A stretch of 64,000 nucleotides of DNA. It comes from Dokdonia pacifica (GTDB lineage Bacteria; Bacteroidota; Bacteroidia; Flavobacteriales; Flavobacteriaceae). The stretch lies in the NCBI RefSeq assembly GCF_900188275.1, contig NZ_FZNY01000006.1, positions 124,001 to 188,000 on the forward strand. Reading direction: 5' to 3'. Shown in pieces: positions 1-8,540 of the stretch. How positions within the stretch are numbered: position 1 is the first letter of the stretch; the number at the start of each line of letters is the position of its first letter. The notes below the pieces were generated by a model. It was given only the letters and a program-made list of their open reading frames with translations. It did no database searches and was not told where the DNA came from. A program made the translations under genes and the position numbers.

Positions 1-688
1 CAATAATGGCACCTTTCGCGAAAGCGGTAGCCGCCTGAAATGTATCTGAATTACTAATACCAAAACCTACAATTTGAGGGTTTTTAAGATGCATAGCATG
101 AATACGTTCAAAATAAGCAGATTGCGTATTGCCAAAACCACTTTGTGCTCCTGTAGTACTCGCACTACTTACCATGTATATAAATCCATCACTAGCAGCA
201 TCTATCTGCCTGATACGCTCATCACTAGTTTGAGGTGTGATTAAAAATACATTAAGCAAGCCATACTTTTCAAAAATTGCTTTGTACTGTGCTTCATACT
301 CAGCAAGTGGAAGATCTGGCATAATAATCCCATCAATACCAATTTCAGCACAGGTTGCACAGAACTTTTCTACCCCATATTGTAGCATAGGGTTAAAATA
401 CCCCATTACAATCAATGGAATATCAATGGTTTTTCTAACATCTTTTAGCTGCTCAAAGAGCAATTGTGTAGTCATTCCATTTTTTAATGCGGCCGTACTG
501 CTTTCCTGAATGGTAGGACCATCTGCTAATGGATCTGAAAATGGAAGTCCAATTTCTACCATATCAACCCCACTATCTTGTAATTGTTGTAAGATAGACA
601 TCGTATCATGAATAGCAGGATAACCCGCCGTGAAATAGAGACTGAGTAATTTTTTATCTTCTTGTAATTTTTGTTGTATTCTGTTCAT
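1..688 (-). CDS. trpA: Tryptophan synthase alpha chain (C-terminus outside window)
   Basis: Alpha subunit of tryptophan synthase, which cleaves indole-3-glycerol phosphate to indole for the beta subunit. The frame starts with ATG at 688 (MNRIQQKLQEDKKLLSLYF) and runs off the left edge after about 229 of roughly 255 residues. The family motifs are visible: YFTAGYP, MVEIGLPFSDPLADGPTIQ with catalytic Glu, and the GIIMPDLP strand. It is the last gene of the trp operon, separated from trpB by about 190 bp of repeat-like sequence. Near the C-terminal end the iterated palindrome (14-26) is read as AFAKG. The identity is firm; only the truncation limits it. Confidence 0.97.
   Translation of the reverse strand, partial: MNRIQQKLQEDKKLLSLYFTAGYPAIHDTMSILQQLQDSGVDMVEIGLPFSDPLADGPTIQESSTAALKNGMTTQLLFEQLKDVRKTIDIPLIVMGYFNPMLQYGVEKFCATCAEIGIDGIIMPDLPLAEYEAQYKAIFEKYGLLNVFLITPQTSDERIRQIDAASDGFIYMVSSASTTGAQSGFGNTQSAYFERIHAMHLKNPQIVGFGISNSDTFQAATAFAKGAII
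14..26. repeat. Iterated palindrome copy inside trpA
   Basis: TTTCGCGAAAGCG, one base short of the full GCTTTCGCGAAAGC core. It is translated on the minus strand as AFAKG within trpA. Confidence 0.8.
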
Positions 689-689
689 T

Positions 690-868
690 TTATTCTCGCG
701 CAGGCGGGAATCTTTTCCCGTTTACGACTTTATTATTTTCTGTCATTTCCGCGAAGGCGGAAATCTCATTCTGTTGTGTGTTCTCTTATGCTTTAACGTT
801 TCGCCATTCCTACGGTCGTGAATCTGCCTGCTGGCAGGTCCCACAGCTCGCCTTCGAGGAAATGAAAA
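690..868. repeat. REP-like hairpin cluster between trpB and trpA
   Basis: About 180 bp of non-coding sequence with several short dyads. TTTCCGCGAAGGCGGAAA is followed by TCTCATTC, and a GCAGGCGGGAATCT unit lies near 700. The block at 787-827 (ATGCTTTAACG..TTCCTACGGTCGTGAATCT) recurs at about 16075-16115. Similar hairpin-plus-AATCT units lie at 2739-2765 and 5057-5086, so this looks like a dispersed intergenic repeat family. No protein is encoded here. Confidence 0.6.
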
Positions 869-881
869 AAGTTTTAATAAT

Positions 882-2072
882 TTACAATTTAAAATACTCG
901 ATATATGTATTCAAATCCTTATCTCCACGTCCCGATAGATTAATTACAATCACGTCATCAGGTTTGAATGTGCGTTCTTCAAATATGGCGAGTGCATGAC
1001 TGGTTTCTATAGCAGGAATAATACCTTCTAACTTACTCAATTCAAGACCCGCTTGCATTGCATCATCATCTGTTACAGAGATAAATTCGCCACGACCTGT
1101 TCTAAATAAATTAGCATGCATAGGGCCTACACCTGGGTAATCTAATCCAGCTGAAATAGAATAAGGCTCTGTAATTTGTCCATCTGGTGTTTGCATTAAA
1201 AGTGTTTTACTTCCATGTATAATCCCTTCACGTCCTAAGGCCGATGTAGCAGCACTTTCGCCAGTATCAATTCCTTTTCCAGCGGCTTCTACAGCAATAA
1301 TACCCACCTCTGGTTGATCTAAATAATGGTAGTAAAGTCCAGCAGCGTTACTTCCGCCACCTACACAGGCAACTACATAATCTGGATTTTCACGTCCTTC
1401 TACTTCCTGTAATTGTTTCTTTGTTTCTGCCGAAATTACTGATTGAAAACGAGCTACCATATCCGGGTAAGGATGTGGACCAACTACAGATCCTATTATG
1501 TAATGCGTGTCTACAGGATTATTGATCCAATCACGTATGGCTTCATTAGTAGCATCTTTTAATGTTCTACTTCCAGACATAGCAGGACGTACAGTAGCAC
1601 CTAGCATTTTCATACGTGCTACATTAGGGGCTTGGCGTTCTATATCAATCGCACCCATATATACAATGCATTCTAATCCCATTAAAGCACAAACCGTAGC
1701 GGTTGCTACTCCATGTTGTCCAGCTCCTGTTTCTGCAATAATTCGATTTTTTCCTAATCGTTTGGCCATTAATATTTGACCAATCGTATTATTTACTTTA
1801 TGCGCTCCTGTATGACATAAATCTTCTCGTTTTAAGTAAATTTTTGTGTTGTATTTTTTACTAAAACGCTCTGCATAATAGAGAGGTGTAGGGCGCCCTA
1901 CATAATCTTTTAGTAATTGATTGAACTCCTCCTGAAAAGAAGGTTCTTGCATGATCTGAATGTATTGAGAGCGTAACTCTTCTACATTTGGATAAAGCAT
2001 TTCAGGAATAAATGCACCTCCAAAATCACCATAATACCCTCGGTCATCTGCTTGGTATGTTTCTGTAATCAT
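882..2072 (-). CDS. trpB: Tryptophan synthase beta chain
   Basis: PLP-dependent beta subunit that condenses indole with serine to give tryptophan. Its 396 residues are full length for the family. The PLP lysine lies in HTGAHKVNN (Lys92), and the phosphate-binding loop GGGSNA is at about 238-243. ETGAGQHG and [11 protein letters not shown] are also present. The ATG at 2072 lies 23 bp after trpF, with trpA downstream, so it belongs to the trp operon. No key residue is missing. Confidence 0.98.
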   Translation of the reverse strand: MITETYQADDRGYYGDFGGAFIPEMLYPNVEELRSQYIQIMQEPSFQEEFNQLLKDYVGRPTPLYYAERFSKKYNTKIYLKREDLCHTGAHKVNNTIGQILMAKRLGKNRIIAETGAGQHGVATATVCALMGLECIVYMGAIDIERQAPNVARMKMLGATVRPAMSGSRTLKDATNEAIRDWINNPVDTHYIIGSVVGPHPYPDMVARFQSVISAETKKQLQEVEGRENPDYVVACVGGGSNAAGLYYHYLDQPEVGIIAVEAAGKGIDTGESAATSALGREGIIHGSKTLLMQTPDGQITEPYSISAGLDYPGVGPMHANLFRTGRGEFISVTDDDAMQAGLELSKLEGIIPAIETSHALAIFEERTFKPDDVIVINLSGRGDKDLNTYIEYFKL

Positions 2073-2095
2073 AATATTTTCGTGTTACACCTCCC

Positions 2096-2794
2096 TCAAT
2101 CCCTCCTTTCTAGGAGGGAAGCGAGTTGAGAAGTGAAAGTTGTCAAATTTTCAATATTTTTCTGTCCAGGTCTATCTTCAAATTTACTATTTACATCTAG
2201 TGCAAGAATAGGAAGATCGGTCGCTAGGATTTCTTTTATGTTATCTATTTCTTCTAATCCAATACCGCCACTTAAAATAAATGGTTTTTTAAATGGGTAG
2301 TCTTTTAAAACATTCCAGTCAAACGTATATCCATTACCCCCTTTGGCTTTTCCTTTGGTATCAAATAAAAAAGCACTTACGTGATCTTTATATGGAGTTA
2401 ATCTTTTAAAATCAAAGGAATCTTTAATAGAGAATACTTTCCAGATTTCTGGCCATGTTTCTGAGGAGTCTATGAGAACTCTTATTAAATCTTTTATATA
2501 CTCTGGAGATTCACTTCCGTGTAATTGGATAATGTCTAAGTTGTATTTTTCTATTTGTGCTTTCGCGAAAGCAATCGTAGCATCTACAAATACACCTACT
2601 TTTTTTATATTTTTTGGAAGTATCTGGATTTCCCCATCAAAATTTCGCGGACTTTTCTCATAGAATATAAACCCAAGATAATCTGGCTGCAATGCAGCGA
2701 CTTCTTGCGTGTTGTATTTCATTCCACAAACTTTGAGCCCCACGGAGGTGGGAATCTCACTCTTATGGCTATTATGTATCTTATTTTTCGGCAT
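2096..2794 (-). CDS. trpF: Phosphoribosylanthranilate isomerase
   Basis: Catalyses the Amadori rearrangement of phosphoribosylanthranilate in tryptophan synthesis. The 232 residues include LKVCGMK (catalytic Cys23), DIIQLHGSE and PFILSGGI. The N-terminus is about 18 residues longer than usual. The extra part (SHKSEIPTSVG) is encoded by a hairpin repeat at 2739-2765 resembling intergenic repeats nearby, and the last residues (SLLERRD) come from another hairpin at about 2093-2117. The start overlaps the preceding membrane-protein gene by 14 bp. The iterated palindrome at 2559-2572 encodes AFAKA. A shorter native start cannot be excluded. Confidence 0.95.
   Translation of the reverse strand: MPKNKIHNSHKSEIPTSVGLKVCGMKYNTQEVAALQPDYLGFIFYEKSPRNFDGEIQILPKNIKKVGVFVDATIAFAKAQIEKYNLDIIQLHGSESPEYIKDLIRVLIDSSETWPEIWKVFSIKDSFDFKRLTPYKDHVSAFLFDTKGKAKGGNGYTFDWNVLKDYPFKKPFILSGGIGLEEIDNIKEILATDLPILALDVNSKFEDRPGQKNIENLTTFTSQLASLLERRD
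2559..2572. repeat. Iterated palindrome copy inside trpF
   Basis: Full GCTTTCGCGAAAGC core, read on the minus strand as AFAKA. Confidence 0.85.
2739..2765. repeat. REP-like hairpin coding the TrpF N-terminus
   Basis: CCCACGGAGGTGGG forms a five-pair stem and is followed by AATCTCACTC, the same hairpin-plus-AATCTCA layout seen at about 746-770. It lies in frame within the N-terminal extension of trpF. Confidence 0.5.
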
Positions 2795-3236
2795 TTAATC
2801 TTTCAGCTAGTTCTTTAATACTATCATGATCATAAGGTGTAAAACTTGTTTTTCGTAAAGTGATTTTCCCACTTTTTCCATAAAATGTATAGTCACCTGC
2901 ATATTCATCTATATGTTCAATCTCATCAAAAAAGAGACGATTTAGGTATAAAATTTTATTTTGAGTAATGCTCTTTTTATCAATGATAACATATGCATTG
3001 AATTTAAAAACTAACCAGAAGAGTATGTGTATACCACCTATTGCGATTAATACTTTCCAAAACGGAATAGATGTTAGTAAGAATCCAAAGTCCCTTTCGA
3101 AGATGATACCTTTAAAAAAAGGTTGAAGAAGAATTAATACTAAGATAATCACACCTAATGTTGTCCATGCTATACCCATATACAAAAAATAACGTAGTCG
3201 TTTATAGCTAAATGGGATACGTTTTTCTGAGATCAT
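2781..3236 (-). CDS. Small membrane protein, PH-like, in trp operon
   Basis: 151-residue protein of unknown role. Two hydrophobic segments (about residues 14-40 and 56-77) are followed by a soluble C-terminal half (INKN-like strands: YVIIDKKSITQNK, GKSGKITLRK) that resembles the bacterial PH-like fold of membrane-anchored proteins. It sits between trpC and trpF, overlapping trpC by 4 bp and trpF by 14 bp, so it is translationally coupled and co-transcribed with the pathway. A link to tryptophan synthesis is not evident from sequence. Confidence 0.7.
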   Translation of the reverse strand: MISEKRIPFSYKRLRYFLYMGIAWTTLGVIILVLILLQPFFKGIIFERDFGFLLTSIPFWKVLIAIGGIHILFWLVFKFNAYVIIDKKSITQNKILYLNRLFFDEIEHIDEYAGDYTFYGKSGKITLRKTSFTPYDHDSIKELAERLNAEK

Positions 3237-4009
3237 AATTGCTGTATAAATGTAGTGGCACTTTCTCCTGGATTGTCCGTTTTCATGAAGTTTTCTCCTA
3301 TCAAGAAGCCTTCAAAACCGTAGGGTTGTAGCTCTTTGATAGCACTCACATTGCTAATCCCGCTTTCTGATACTTTTACAAAATCGTCAGGGATAAATGT
3401 TACCAAGTCTTTACTCGTTTGGATACTCACTTCAAAGGTCTTTAAATTTCTATTATTAATCCCTAACATATCTACCGTAGGAACAATAGATTTTAAGAGT
3501 TCTTCTTTGTTATGAGATTCACATAGTACGTCGAGGTGTAACGCTTTCGCGAAAGCAGAAAAAGAAACAATCTCTTCTTTAGTAAGGGATGCAGCAATTA
3601 AAAGAATCGCATCTGCCCCATGTGCTTTGGCTTCCAGAATTTGATACTCATCAACAATAAATTCTTTGCGTAATAATGGAAAATGAGTAGCTGCTCTAGC
3701 GAGTAGTAAATCATCTAAAGAACCTCCAAAATACTTTCCATCTGTCAATACAGACATACCACTAGCGCCTGCAGTTTCATAACCTCGTGCTACGTCTTGA
3801 ACACTTAAGCTATGATTAATGACAGATTTACTAGGAGATCTTCGTTTATGCTCAGCAATAATTCCAGAACCTTGTTGTAATGCCTTAGCCAGCGAACTCG
3901 TCTCACGATCAAAAAGTGGATACTGCTCCAGTTGTCTAGTGGAGATCAATTGTTTTTTTAGCGCTACTTCCTTGTGCTTATCGGCTATTATTTTGTCTAA
4001 TATTGTCAT
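3233..4009 (-). CDS. trpC: Indole-3-glycerol phosphate synthase
   Basis: Converts CdRP to indole-3-glycerol phosphate. The 258 residues match the family. The signature IAEHKRRSPSK is at about 51-61 with catalytic Glu53 and Lys55. SVLTDGKYFGGS, LLRKEFIVDEYQ, LGINNRNL and VSESGI are in order. Located after trpD in the operon. The iterated palindrome at 3542-3557 encodes SAFAKAL between conserved strands, so this insertion-like string is tolerated there. Confidence 0.97.
   Translation of the reverse strand: MTILDKIIADKHKEVALKKQLISTRQLEQYPLFDRETSSLAKALQQGSGIIAEHKRRSPSKSVINHSLSVQDVARGYETAGASGMSVLTDGKYFGGSLDDLLLARAATHFPLLRKEFIVDEYQILEAKAHGADAILLIAASLTKEEIVSFSAFAKALHLDVLCESHNKEELLKSIVPTVDMLGINNRNLKTFEVSIQTSKDLVTFIPDDFVKVSESGISNVSAIKELQPYGFEGFLIGENFMKTDNPGESATTFIQQL
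3542..3556. repeat. Iterated palindrome copy inside trpC
   Basis: CGCTTTCGCGAAAGC, read as AFAKA on the minus strand. Confidence 0.85.
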
Positions 4010-4057
4010 GTTTACATCTCACCCTAGCCCTCTCCCTGAGGAGAGGGAATTAGTATT

Positions 4058-5050
4058 TTATTTACTTAATTCCTGTAATTTCTTTAATTTTTCTAGCGCT
4101 TTCCCAGACAGTAGACTTTCCTTTGCTTGTTCAAATCCTTCTTTCGGACTTAATCCTTTTACGGTGGCAATCGCCATTCCAGCATTAGCACATACCACAT
4201 TGTTTTGTGGAGCTGTCCCTTTGCCAGAAATTACATCTACAAATATCTTTGCTGATGCTTCTACACTATCTCCTCCATAAATATCTTGCTGTGTATGTGC
4301 TGCTACTCCAAAGTCTGCTGGAGTAAGCATAGTTTCTGTCAGGTTTGTAATGGTTTTGGTGGGGCCCGTTAGTGAGATCTCATCATAGCCATCTAATGCA
4401 TGTAAAATGGTAAAGTTTTTATTTCCTTTTTGGTAGAGGTATCCATACATTCTAGCTAATTCTAGATTGAAAACGCCCACCAATTGATTTTTAGGAAATG
4501 CTGGGTTTACCATAGGCCCAAGCATATTAAAAAAGGTTTTCACTCCTAATTCTCTACGTATAGGTGCTACATTTTTCATAGCAGGGTGGAAGAGAGGGGC
4601 GTGTAATACACACATTCCCGCTTCGTCCATAGATCGTTTTAAAAAATCTTTATCATTACTAAATTTAATGCCTAAATATTCCATGACATTACTACTACCA
4701 CTTACGGATGATACCCCATAGTTTCCATGTTTTGTTACGTGTGCGCCTGCGCCAGCAGTAACAAAACTTGATAGGGTAGAGATATTAAATGTGTCTTTCC
4801 CATCACCACCTGTACCACATAAATCTATGGTGTTATAGTCAGAGAAATCTACAGAGAGGCATAGGTCTAGTAACGCATCTCTAAATCCTTCTAATTCTTC
4901 TACTGTAATGCTACGCATCATATATACCGTAAGGAAAGCAGCAATCTGACTTGGATTGTATTTTCCTTCGGATATGTTGACTAAAATTTCACGGGATTCT
5001 TTTTTAGAAAGAACATCGTGTTGTATAAGTCTATTAAGTATCTTTTTCAT
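4058..5050 (-). CDS. trpD: Anthranilate phosphoribosyltransferase
   Basis: Transfers phosphoribose from PRPP to anthranilate. The 330 residues are of normal length. The glycine-rich PRPP loop GTGGDGKDTFN starts at about residue 79, KHGNYGVSS follows at about 108, and FFNMLGPMVNP is present downstream. The separate trpG gene upstream means this is the stand-alone form, not a TrpGD fusion. A short CT-rich hairpin lies between it and trpC at about 4029-4050. Confidence 0.97.
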   Translation of the reverse strand: MKKILNRLIQHDVLSKKESREILVNISEGKYNPSQIAAFLTVYMMRSITVEELEGFRDALLDLCLSVDFSDYNTIDLCGTGGDGKDTFNISTLSSFVTAGAGAHVTKHGNYGVSSVSGSSNVMEYLGIKFSNDKDFLKRSMDEAGMCVLHAPLFHPAMKNVAPIRRELGVKTFFNMLGPMVNPAFPKNQLVGVFNLELARMYGYLYQKGNKNFTILHALDGYDEISLTGPTKTITNLTETMLTPADFGVAAHTQQDIYGGDSVEASAKIFVDVISGKGTAPQNNVVCANAGMAIATVKGLSPKEGFEQAKESLLSGKALEKLKKLQELSK

Positions 5051-5056
5051 AGTTGT

Positions 5057-5086
5057 TTTCTGTAAAGACAGAAATCTTATTTTAGT
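5057..5086. repeat. Short hairpin-AATCT repeat
   Basis: TCTGT-AA-ACAGA type stem followed by AATCTTATTTT, in the gap between trpD and the preceding lipoprotein gene. It has the same layout as the hairpins near 746 and 2739. Confidence 0.4.
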
Positions 5087-5100
5087 TATTCTATAACCCT

Positions 5101-5706
5101 TTATTCTTTGGGTCTATTGATATATATAATCTCTAGCTCTTTTGAATCTGCTACTATATTTTCTTGTCCTTTTTTAAGGATGTTTTCTTGTTTAGGAATT
5201 CCTTTCCCAAATTCTTTACTATCTATATAGTTATAGATACCTGTACTTGTAGAAGCGATCCATCCTTTTGCAAAAGCTGATTTATTAATGTTTACACTAC
5301 CACTTTTGTAGCTAGACATTAGTTTTTTTGCAGCTCTTACTGCATCTTTTTCTGCGGTATTATTTGGAAACATTAGATAAGTTCCATTTTTAAAAAGTAC
5401 CCAGTTTTTTCTATCTGGATGAATCCCTAATTGTACATTAAAAATAAGGGATTTATAATCTTCTCTTTTTTTGTTGACAATATCCGTTTTCTTCTTTTTT
5501 GCAGCAGGTTTTTTAATCTCTTTTTTGACTACAGGTGGGGGAGGAGGTTCTGGGATAGAGTCTTCTATAGATACTTCTGGGATTTCAGGTGTTTTTGTTT
5601 CTGAAGTTGTTTCAGGTGCTTTAGGAGGTTCAGGTGTTTTAGGTGTATCCTTTGCACAAGAAAAAATCACACTACTAAGTACTACATAGAAAAAGAGACG
5701 TCTCAT
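5101..5706 (-). CDS. Proline-rich lipoprotein, SPOR-like end, in trp operon
   Basis: 201 residues. The signal peptide ends in a lipobox (VIFSC, Cys at about 17). A Pro/Glu/Lys-rich spacer runs to about residue 75 (PEPPPPPVVKK), followed by a domain whose strands (IFNVQLGIHPDRKNW, then KKLMSSYKSG) resemble SPOR-type peptidoglycan-binding folds, though this is only suggestive. Predicted outer-membrane or periplasmic. It lies between trpG and trpD with gaps of 14 and 50 bp. Positions 5268-5282 (GCTTTTGCAAAAGG on the minus strand) look like a decayed iterated palindrome encoding AFAKG. Confidence 0.75.
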   Translation of the reverse strand: MRRLFFYVVLSSVIFSCAKDTPKTPEPPKAPETTSETKTPEIPEVSIEDSIPEPPPPPVVKKEIKKPAAKKKKTDIVNKKREDYKSLIFNVQLGIHPDRKNWVLFKNGTYLMFPNNTAEKDAVRAAKKLMSSYKSGSVNINKSAFAKGWIASTSTGIYNYIDSKEFGKGIPKQENILKKGQENIVADSKELEIIYINRPKE

Positions 5707-5720
5707 TATTTTGGGTTTAA

Positions 5721-6290
5721 TTAGTTATTAATCCAATTTTTGATCATTGATTTTCCATCGGGAGTTAATACACTCTCTGGATGAAATTGCACACCACGTA
5801 CATCATATACTCTGTGGCGTAATCCCATAATTTGTCCCGTACTATCTACTGCAGTGATTTCTAAGCTTTCTGGAAATCCCTCCTGTGCAACTACCCATGA
5901 ATGGTATCTCCCAACATTTATTTGGTGATCTAGCCCTTTAAAAAGAACGGTGTCATCTTGAGTAATGTCAACTTGGGTAGCGACTCCATGAAATACTTGA
6001 TCTAAATTGATAAGTGTTCCTCCAAAAACTTCTCCGATAGCCTGTTGTCCTAAACATACACCTAATATACTTTTAGTAGCTGCATATTTTTGAATAACTT
6101 CTTTCAGTAAGCCTGCTTCTTCTGGAATACCTGGTCCAGGCGATAATAAAATCTTATCATAGTCTTCACAATCATCAATATGAAATTGATCATTACGCTT
6201 CACTATTACGGTACAGTCTAGTTCTTCTAAATAATGCACTAGATTATATACGAAACTATCATAGTTATCTATAACGAGTACTTTTTTCAT
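5721..6290 (-). CDS. trpG: Anthranilate synthase glutamine amidotransferase
   Basis: Supplies ammonia from glutamine to TrpE. The 189 residues form a class I amidotransferase: IDNYDSFVYNL at the start, the oxyanion strand LSPGPG, nucleophile Cys79 in GVCLGQQ, and His170/Glu172 in VQFHPES complete the triad. It lies 34 bp after trpE. A role in folate synthesis (pabA) is possible for such proteins, but the operon supports tryptophan. Confidence 0.96.
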   Translation of the reverse strand: MKKVLVIDNYDSFVYNLVHYLEELDCTVIVKRNDQFHIDDCEDYDKILLSPGPGIPEEAGLLKEVIQKYAATKSILGVCLGQQAIGEVFGGTLINLDQVFHGVATQVDITQDDTVLFKGLDHQINVGRYHSWVVAQEGFPESLEITAVDSTGQIMGLRHRVYDVRGVQFHPESVLTPDGKSMIKNWINN

Positions 6291-6324
6291 CTATTTTATT
6301 TTTAGGTCATATACTGAAGATATA

Positions 6325-7722
6325 TTAGATCTCTTCAGCAAGTTCTAGTGCTTTTGTCAAAGCACCTAATTTATTATATACTTCTTGTAATTCTTTTTCT
6401 GGATCGCTACCAGAAACAATTCCAGCTCCAGCTTGATAATGTAATGCATGGTTTTTACTTAAAAAAGAGCGAATGATTATCGCATGATTAAAATTGCCAT
6501 CAAAGTCCATAAAACCGATTGCACCTCCATAAAATGTGCGATTACGATTTTCATATTTTTCTAATAATTGCATCGCCATATGTTTTGGAGCACCACTCAA
6601 AGTTCCTGCTGGAAATGTATCTGCTACTACTTGTAGTGTACTAGAAGATGCATGTTTCTGAGCAGTTACTTTACTTACCAGATGTATCACATGTGAGAAA
6701 AATTGAACTTCTCTATAGGTTTCTACTTGTACGCCATGTCCATTTCTAGAGAGGTCATTACGAGCAAGATCAACAAGCATTACATGTTCACTATTTTCTT
6801 TTTCATCTACAGCGAGTTCTTTTGCAAGTTGTGCATCTTGTTCATCATTTCCAGTACGTTTAAATGTGCCTGCAATAGGGTGAATTTCTGCTTTTCCATC
6901 ACTCACAATAAGTTGTGCTTCTGGAGAAGAACCAAATATTTTAAAATCCCCATAGTCAAAATAGAAGAGATAAGGAGATGGATTTACACTACGTAAGGCT
7001 CTATATACATTAAATTCATCTCCTTTAAATTGTTGAGAGAATCGCTTACTAGGTACAATTTGAAAAACATCTCCCCGTTGGCAATGTTTTTTACAAGTTT
7101 CTACGAGTCCTTTGAAATCTTGATCAGAGATATTAGTATCTGGTGATCCTTCTCGATTAAAATTATACTCAGCAAAGTTTTTAACTTTTAATAATTGTTC
7201 TATTTGTGCAATGTTATCTTGTGCTGCTGTAGTATGACAAAAAATATAGGCTTCATTATTAAAATGATTAATCGCAATGATGTTTTGATACACCGCATAA
7301 TACATATCTGGAATTGCTAAATCCTGTTCTTTTTTTGTGATTTCTATATCTTCAAAAAAATGCACAGCGTCATAAGATAAGTATCCAAAAAGACCATTAT
7401 TTATAAATTTAAAATCGGATGATTCTGTTGAGAACGCTTTCGCGAAAGCGTCCAAAACACCAACAACGTCAGTTTCTGGAGTAATTTTTTGAGATGTAGT
7501 ATTACCATCCGGGAATTGTTGTACAATTTCATCTCGATCTACTTTTATAGAAGCAATAGGATTACAACAGATGTAACTAAAGCTATTATCATTTGCATGA
7601 TAGTCACTACTTTCTAGAAGTAAACTATTGGGAAAACGGTCGCGCAAACGTAAGTATACAGATACAGGCGTAATGGTATCTGCTAGTAGTTTTTTTGAAT
7701 ATGTTTTTAATACGTATGTCAT
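6325..7722 (-). CDS. trpE: Anthranilate synthase component I
   Basis: Converts chorismate to anthranilate. The 465-residue protein has the chorismate-binding C-terminal half: FQIVPSKRF, SPSPYLF-type NPSPYLFY, IAGTFKR, DEKENSEHVMLVDLARND, and TFPAGTLSGAPK. The N-terminal region has an LLESSD motif typical of the feedback tryptophan site. First structural gene after the leader and attenuator. The iterated palindrome at 7435-7450 encodes DAFAKAF in a variable linker. Confidence 0.97.
   Translation of the reverse strand: MTYVLKTYSKKLLADTITPVSVYLRLRDRFPNSLLLESSDYHANDNSFSYICCNPIASIKVDRDEIVQQFPDGNTTSQKITPETDVVGVLDAFAKAFSTESSDFKFINNGLFGYLSYDAVHFFEDIEITKKEQDLAIPDMYYAVYQNIIAINHFNNEAYIFCHTTAAQDNIAQIEQLLKVKNFAEYNFNREGSPDTNISDQDFKGLVETCKKHCQRGDVFQIVPSKRFSQQFKGDEFNVYRALRSVNPSPYLFYFDYGDFKIFGSSPEAQLIVSDGKAEIHPIAGTFKRTGNDEQDAQLAKELAVDEKENSEHVMLVDLARNDLSRNGHGVQVETYREVQFFSHVIHLVSKVTAQKHASSSTLQVVADTFPAGTLSGAPKHMAMQLLEKYENRNRTFYGGAIGFMDFDGNFNHAIIIRSFLSKNHALHYQAGAGIVSGSDPEKELQEVYNKLGALTKALELAEEI
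7435..7450. repeat. Iterated palindrome copy inside trpE
   Basis: Perfect 16-bp CGCTTTCGCGAAAGCG, read as AFAKA on the minus strand. Confidence 0.9.
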
Positions 7723-7745
7723 TGCATATACTTTTATAAAAATGA

Positions 7746-7771
7746 AAAAGCCTGTCGTAAGACAGGCTTTT
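7746..7771 (-). terminator. trp attenuator terminator
   Basis: An 11-bp perfect stem (AAAAGCCTGTC / GACAGGCTTTT, loop 7757-7760), ending in a U run in the leader RNA, lies between the leader peptide and trpE. The RNA segment UCUUACGA (7755-7762) in its 5' arm and loop is exactly complementary to UCGUAAGA (7797-7804) around the leader stop codon, giving an exclusive antiterminator pairing. Low charged tRNA-Trp would stall the ribosome on the Trp codons and free the antiterminator. Confidence 0.9.
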
Positions 7772-7798
7772 AATATATTTTAAATACATAGGAGCTTC

Positions 7799-7855
7799 TT
7801 ACGATAACGTTTGTTTCGTATTCCACCACCAAGTATGTACTGTATTGTTTCTCAT
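7799..7855 (-). CDS. trpL: trp operon leader peptide
   Basis: An 18-residue frame, MRNNTVHTWWWNTKQTLS, with three consecutive Trp codons at residues 9-11, followed by TAA. It sits just upstream of a strong intrinsic terminator and trpE, the classic layout of ribosome-mediated attenuation. The stop-codon region is one strand of the antiterminator, so a ribosome reaching the stop favours termination. A TATATTTA box at 7864-7871 resembles the TAnnTTTG -7 element, but no clear -33 partner is seen. Confidence 0.92.
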   Translation of the reverse strand: MRNNTVHTWWWNTKQTLS

Positions 7856-7890
7856 TTAGAGTGTAAATATAGGAAGCTGTTTTAAATAAA

Positions 7891-7934
7891 AAAAGCCTTG
7901 ATACTAAATTTTGAAAAATAGTCTCAAGGCTTTT
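7891..7934 (-). terminator. Intrinsic terminator of yceI-like gene
   Basis: An 11-bp stem (AAAAGCCTTGA / TCAAGGCTTTT) with a 22-nt loop follows the yceI-like stop codon by about 22 bp. It also insulates the trp promoter. Confidence 0.75.
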
Positions 7935-7956
7935 GCAATCCTTACATTAAAAATAA

Positions 7957-8523
7957 TTAAAACTTTAAATTTATAGCAAGTTCAAAGTTATCATTAATGG
8001 CTTTGTCTTTTAAATTGTCAAAGAAACTTCCAGAACCGTATGTGATCCCATATTTTGTACGATCTACTGTAAGATTTGTAGAAGCTGAATTTCCATTGAT
8101 ACTCATACGAATTTTCATAGATTGTGTAATTCCTTTGATAGTCATATTTCCAACAACACTGTATCCATTACCACTTTTGGCAACTTCAGTAATTACAAAT
8201 GTTGCAGTAGGAAAATTATTTACACCAAAAAATTCATCAGTTTTTAAATGTCCTTCTAATTTTTCTTTTCCTTTTCCAGCTTCTAGATCTGTTACTTGAA
8301 TAGAAGTCATGTTTACGGTAAAACTTCCTCCTACGAGTTCATTTCCTTCCATAATAAGTGTTCCTTCCTGTAACTCAATAGTACCTGTATGTGATCCCGT
8401 TACTTTTTTTCCAGTCCAAGTAATTGTCCCTTCTTTTACTTTTACTTCTTTTTTAATTGGGTTTGTTGCAAAAGCTCCTGTAACGATAAGTGCTAAAATT
8501 GCTGTAAATAGTTTAGTTTTCAT
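7957..8523 (-). CDS. YceI-family periplasmic protein
   Basis: 188 residues. The signal peptide (KLFTAILALIVTGAFA, cut before TNP) is followed by a YceI lipocalin-like barrel with typical strands GTITWTGKKVTGSHTGTI, GSFTVNMTSI, HLKTDEFF, ATFVIT and MTIKGITQ. The family binds polyisoprenoid or other amphiphilic ligands in the periplasm. The gene lies 17 bp after a MarR regulator on the same strand, so the two are probably one unit. The frame ends in NFELAINLKF, as usual. Confidence 0.9.
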   Translation of the reverse strand: MKTKLFTAILALIVTGAFATNPIKKEVKVKEGTITWTGKKVTGSHTGTIELQEGTLIMEGNELVGGSFTVNMTSIQVTDLEAGKGKEKLEGHLKTDEFFGVNNFPTATFVITEVAKSGNGYSVVGNMTIKGITQSMKIRMSINGNSASTNLTVDRTKYGITYGSGSFFDNLKDKAINDNFELAINLKF

Positions 8524-8540
8524 TTTTTTGTTTTAAATAT

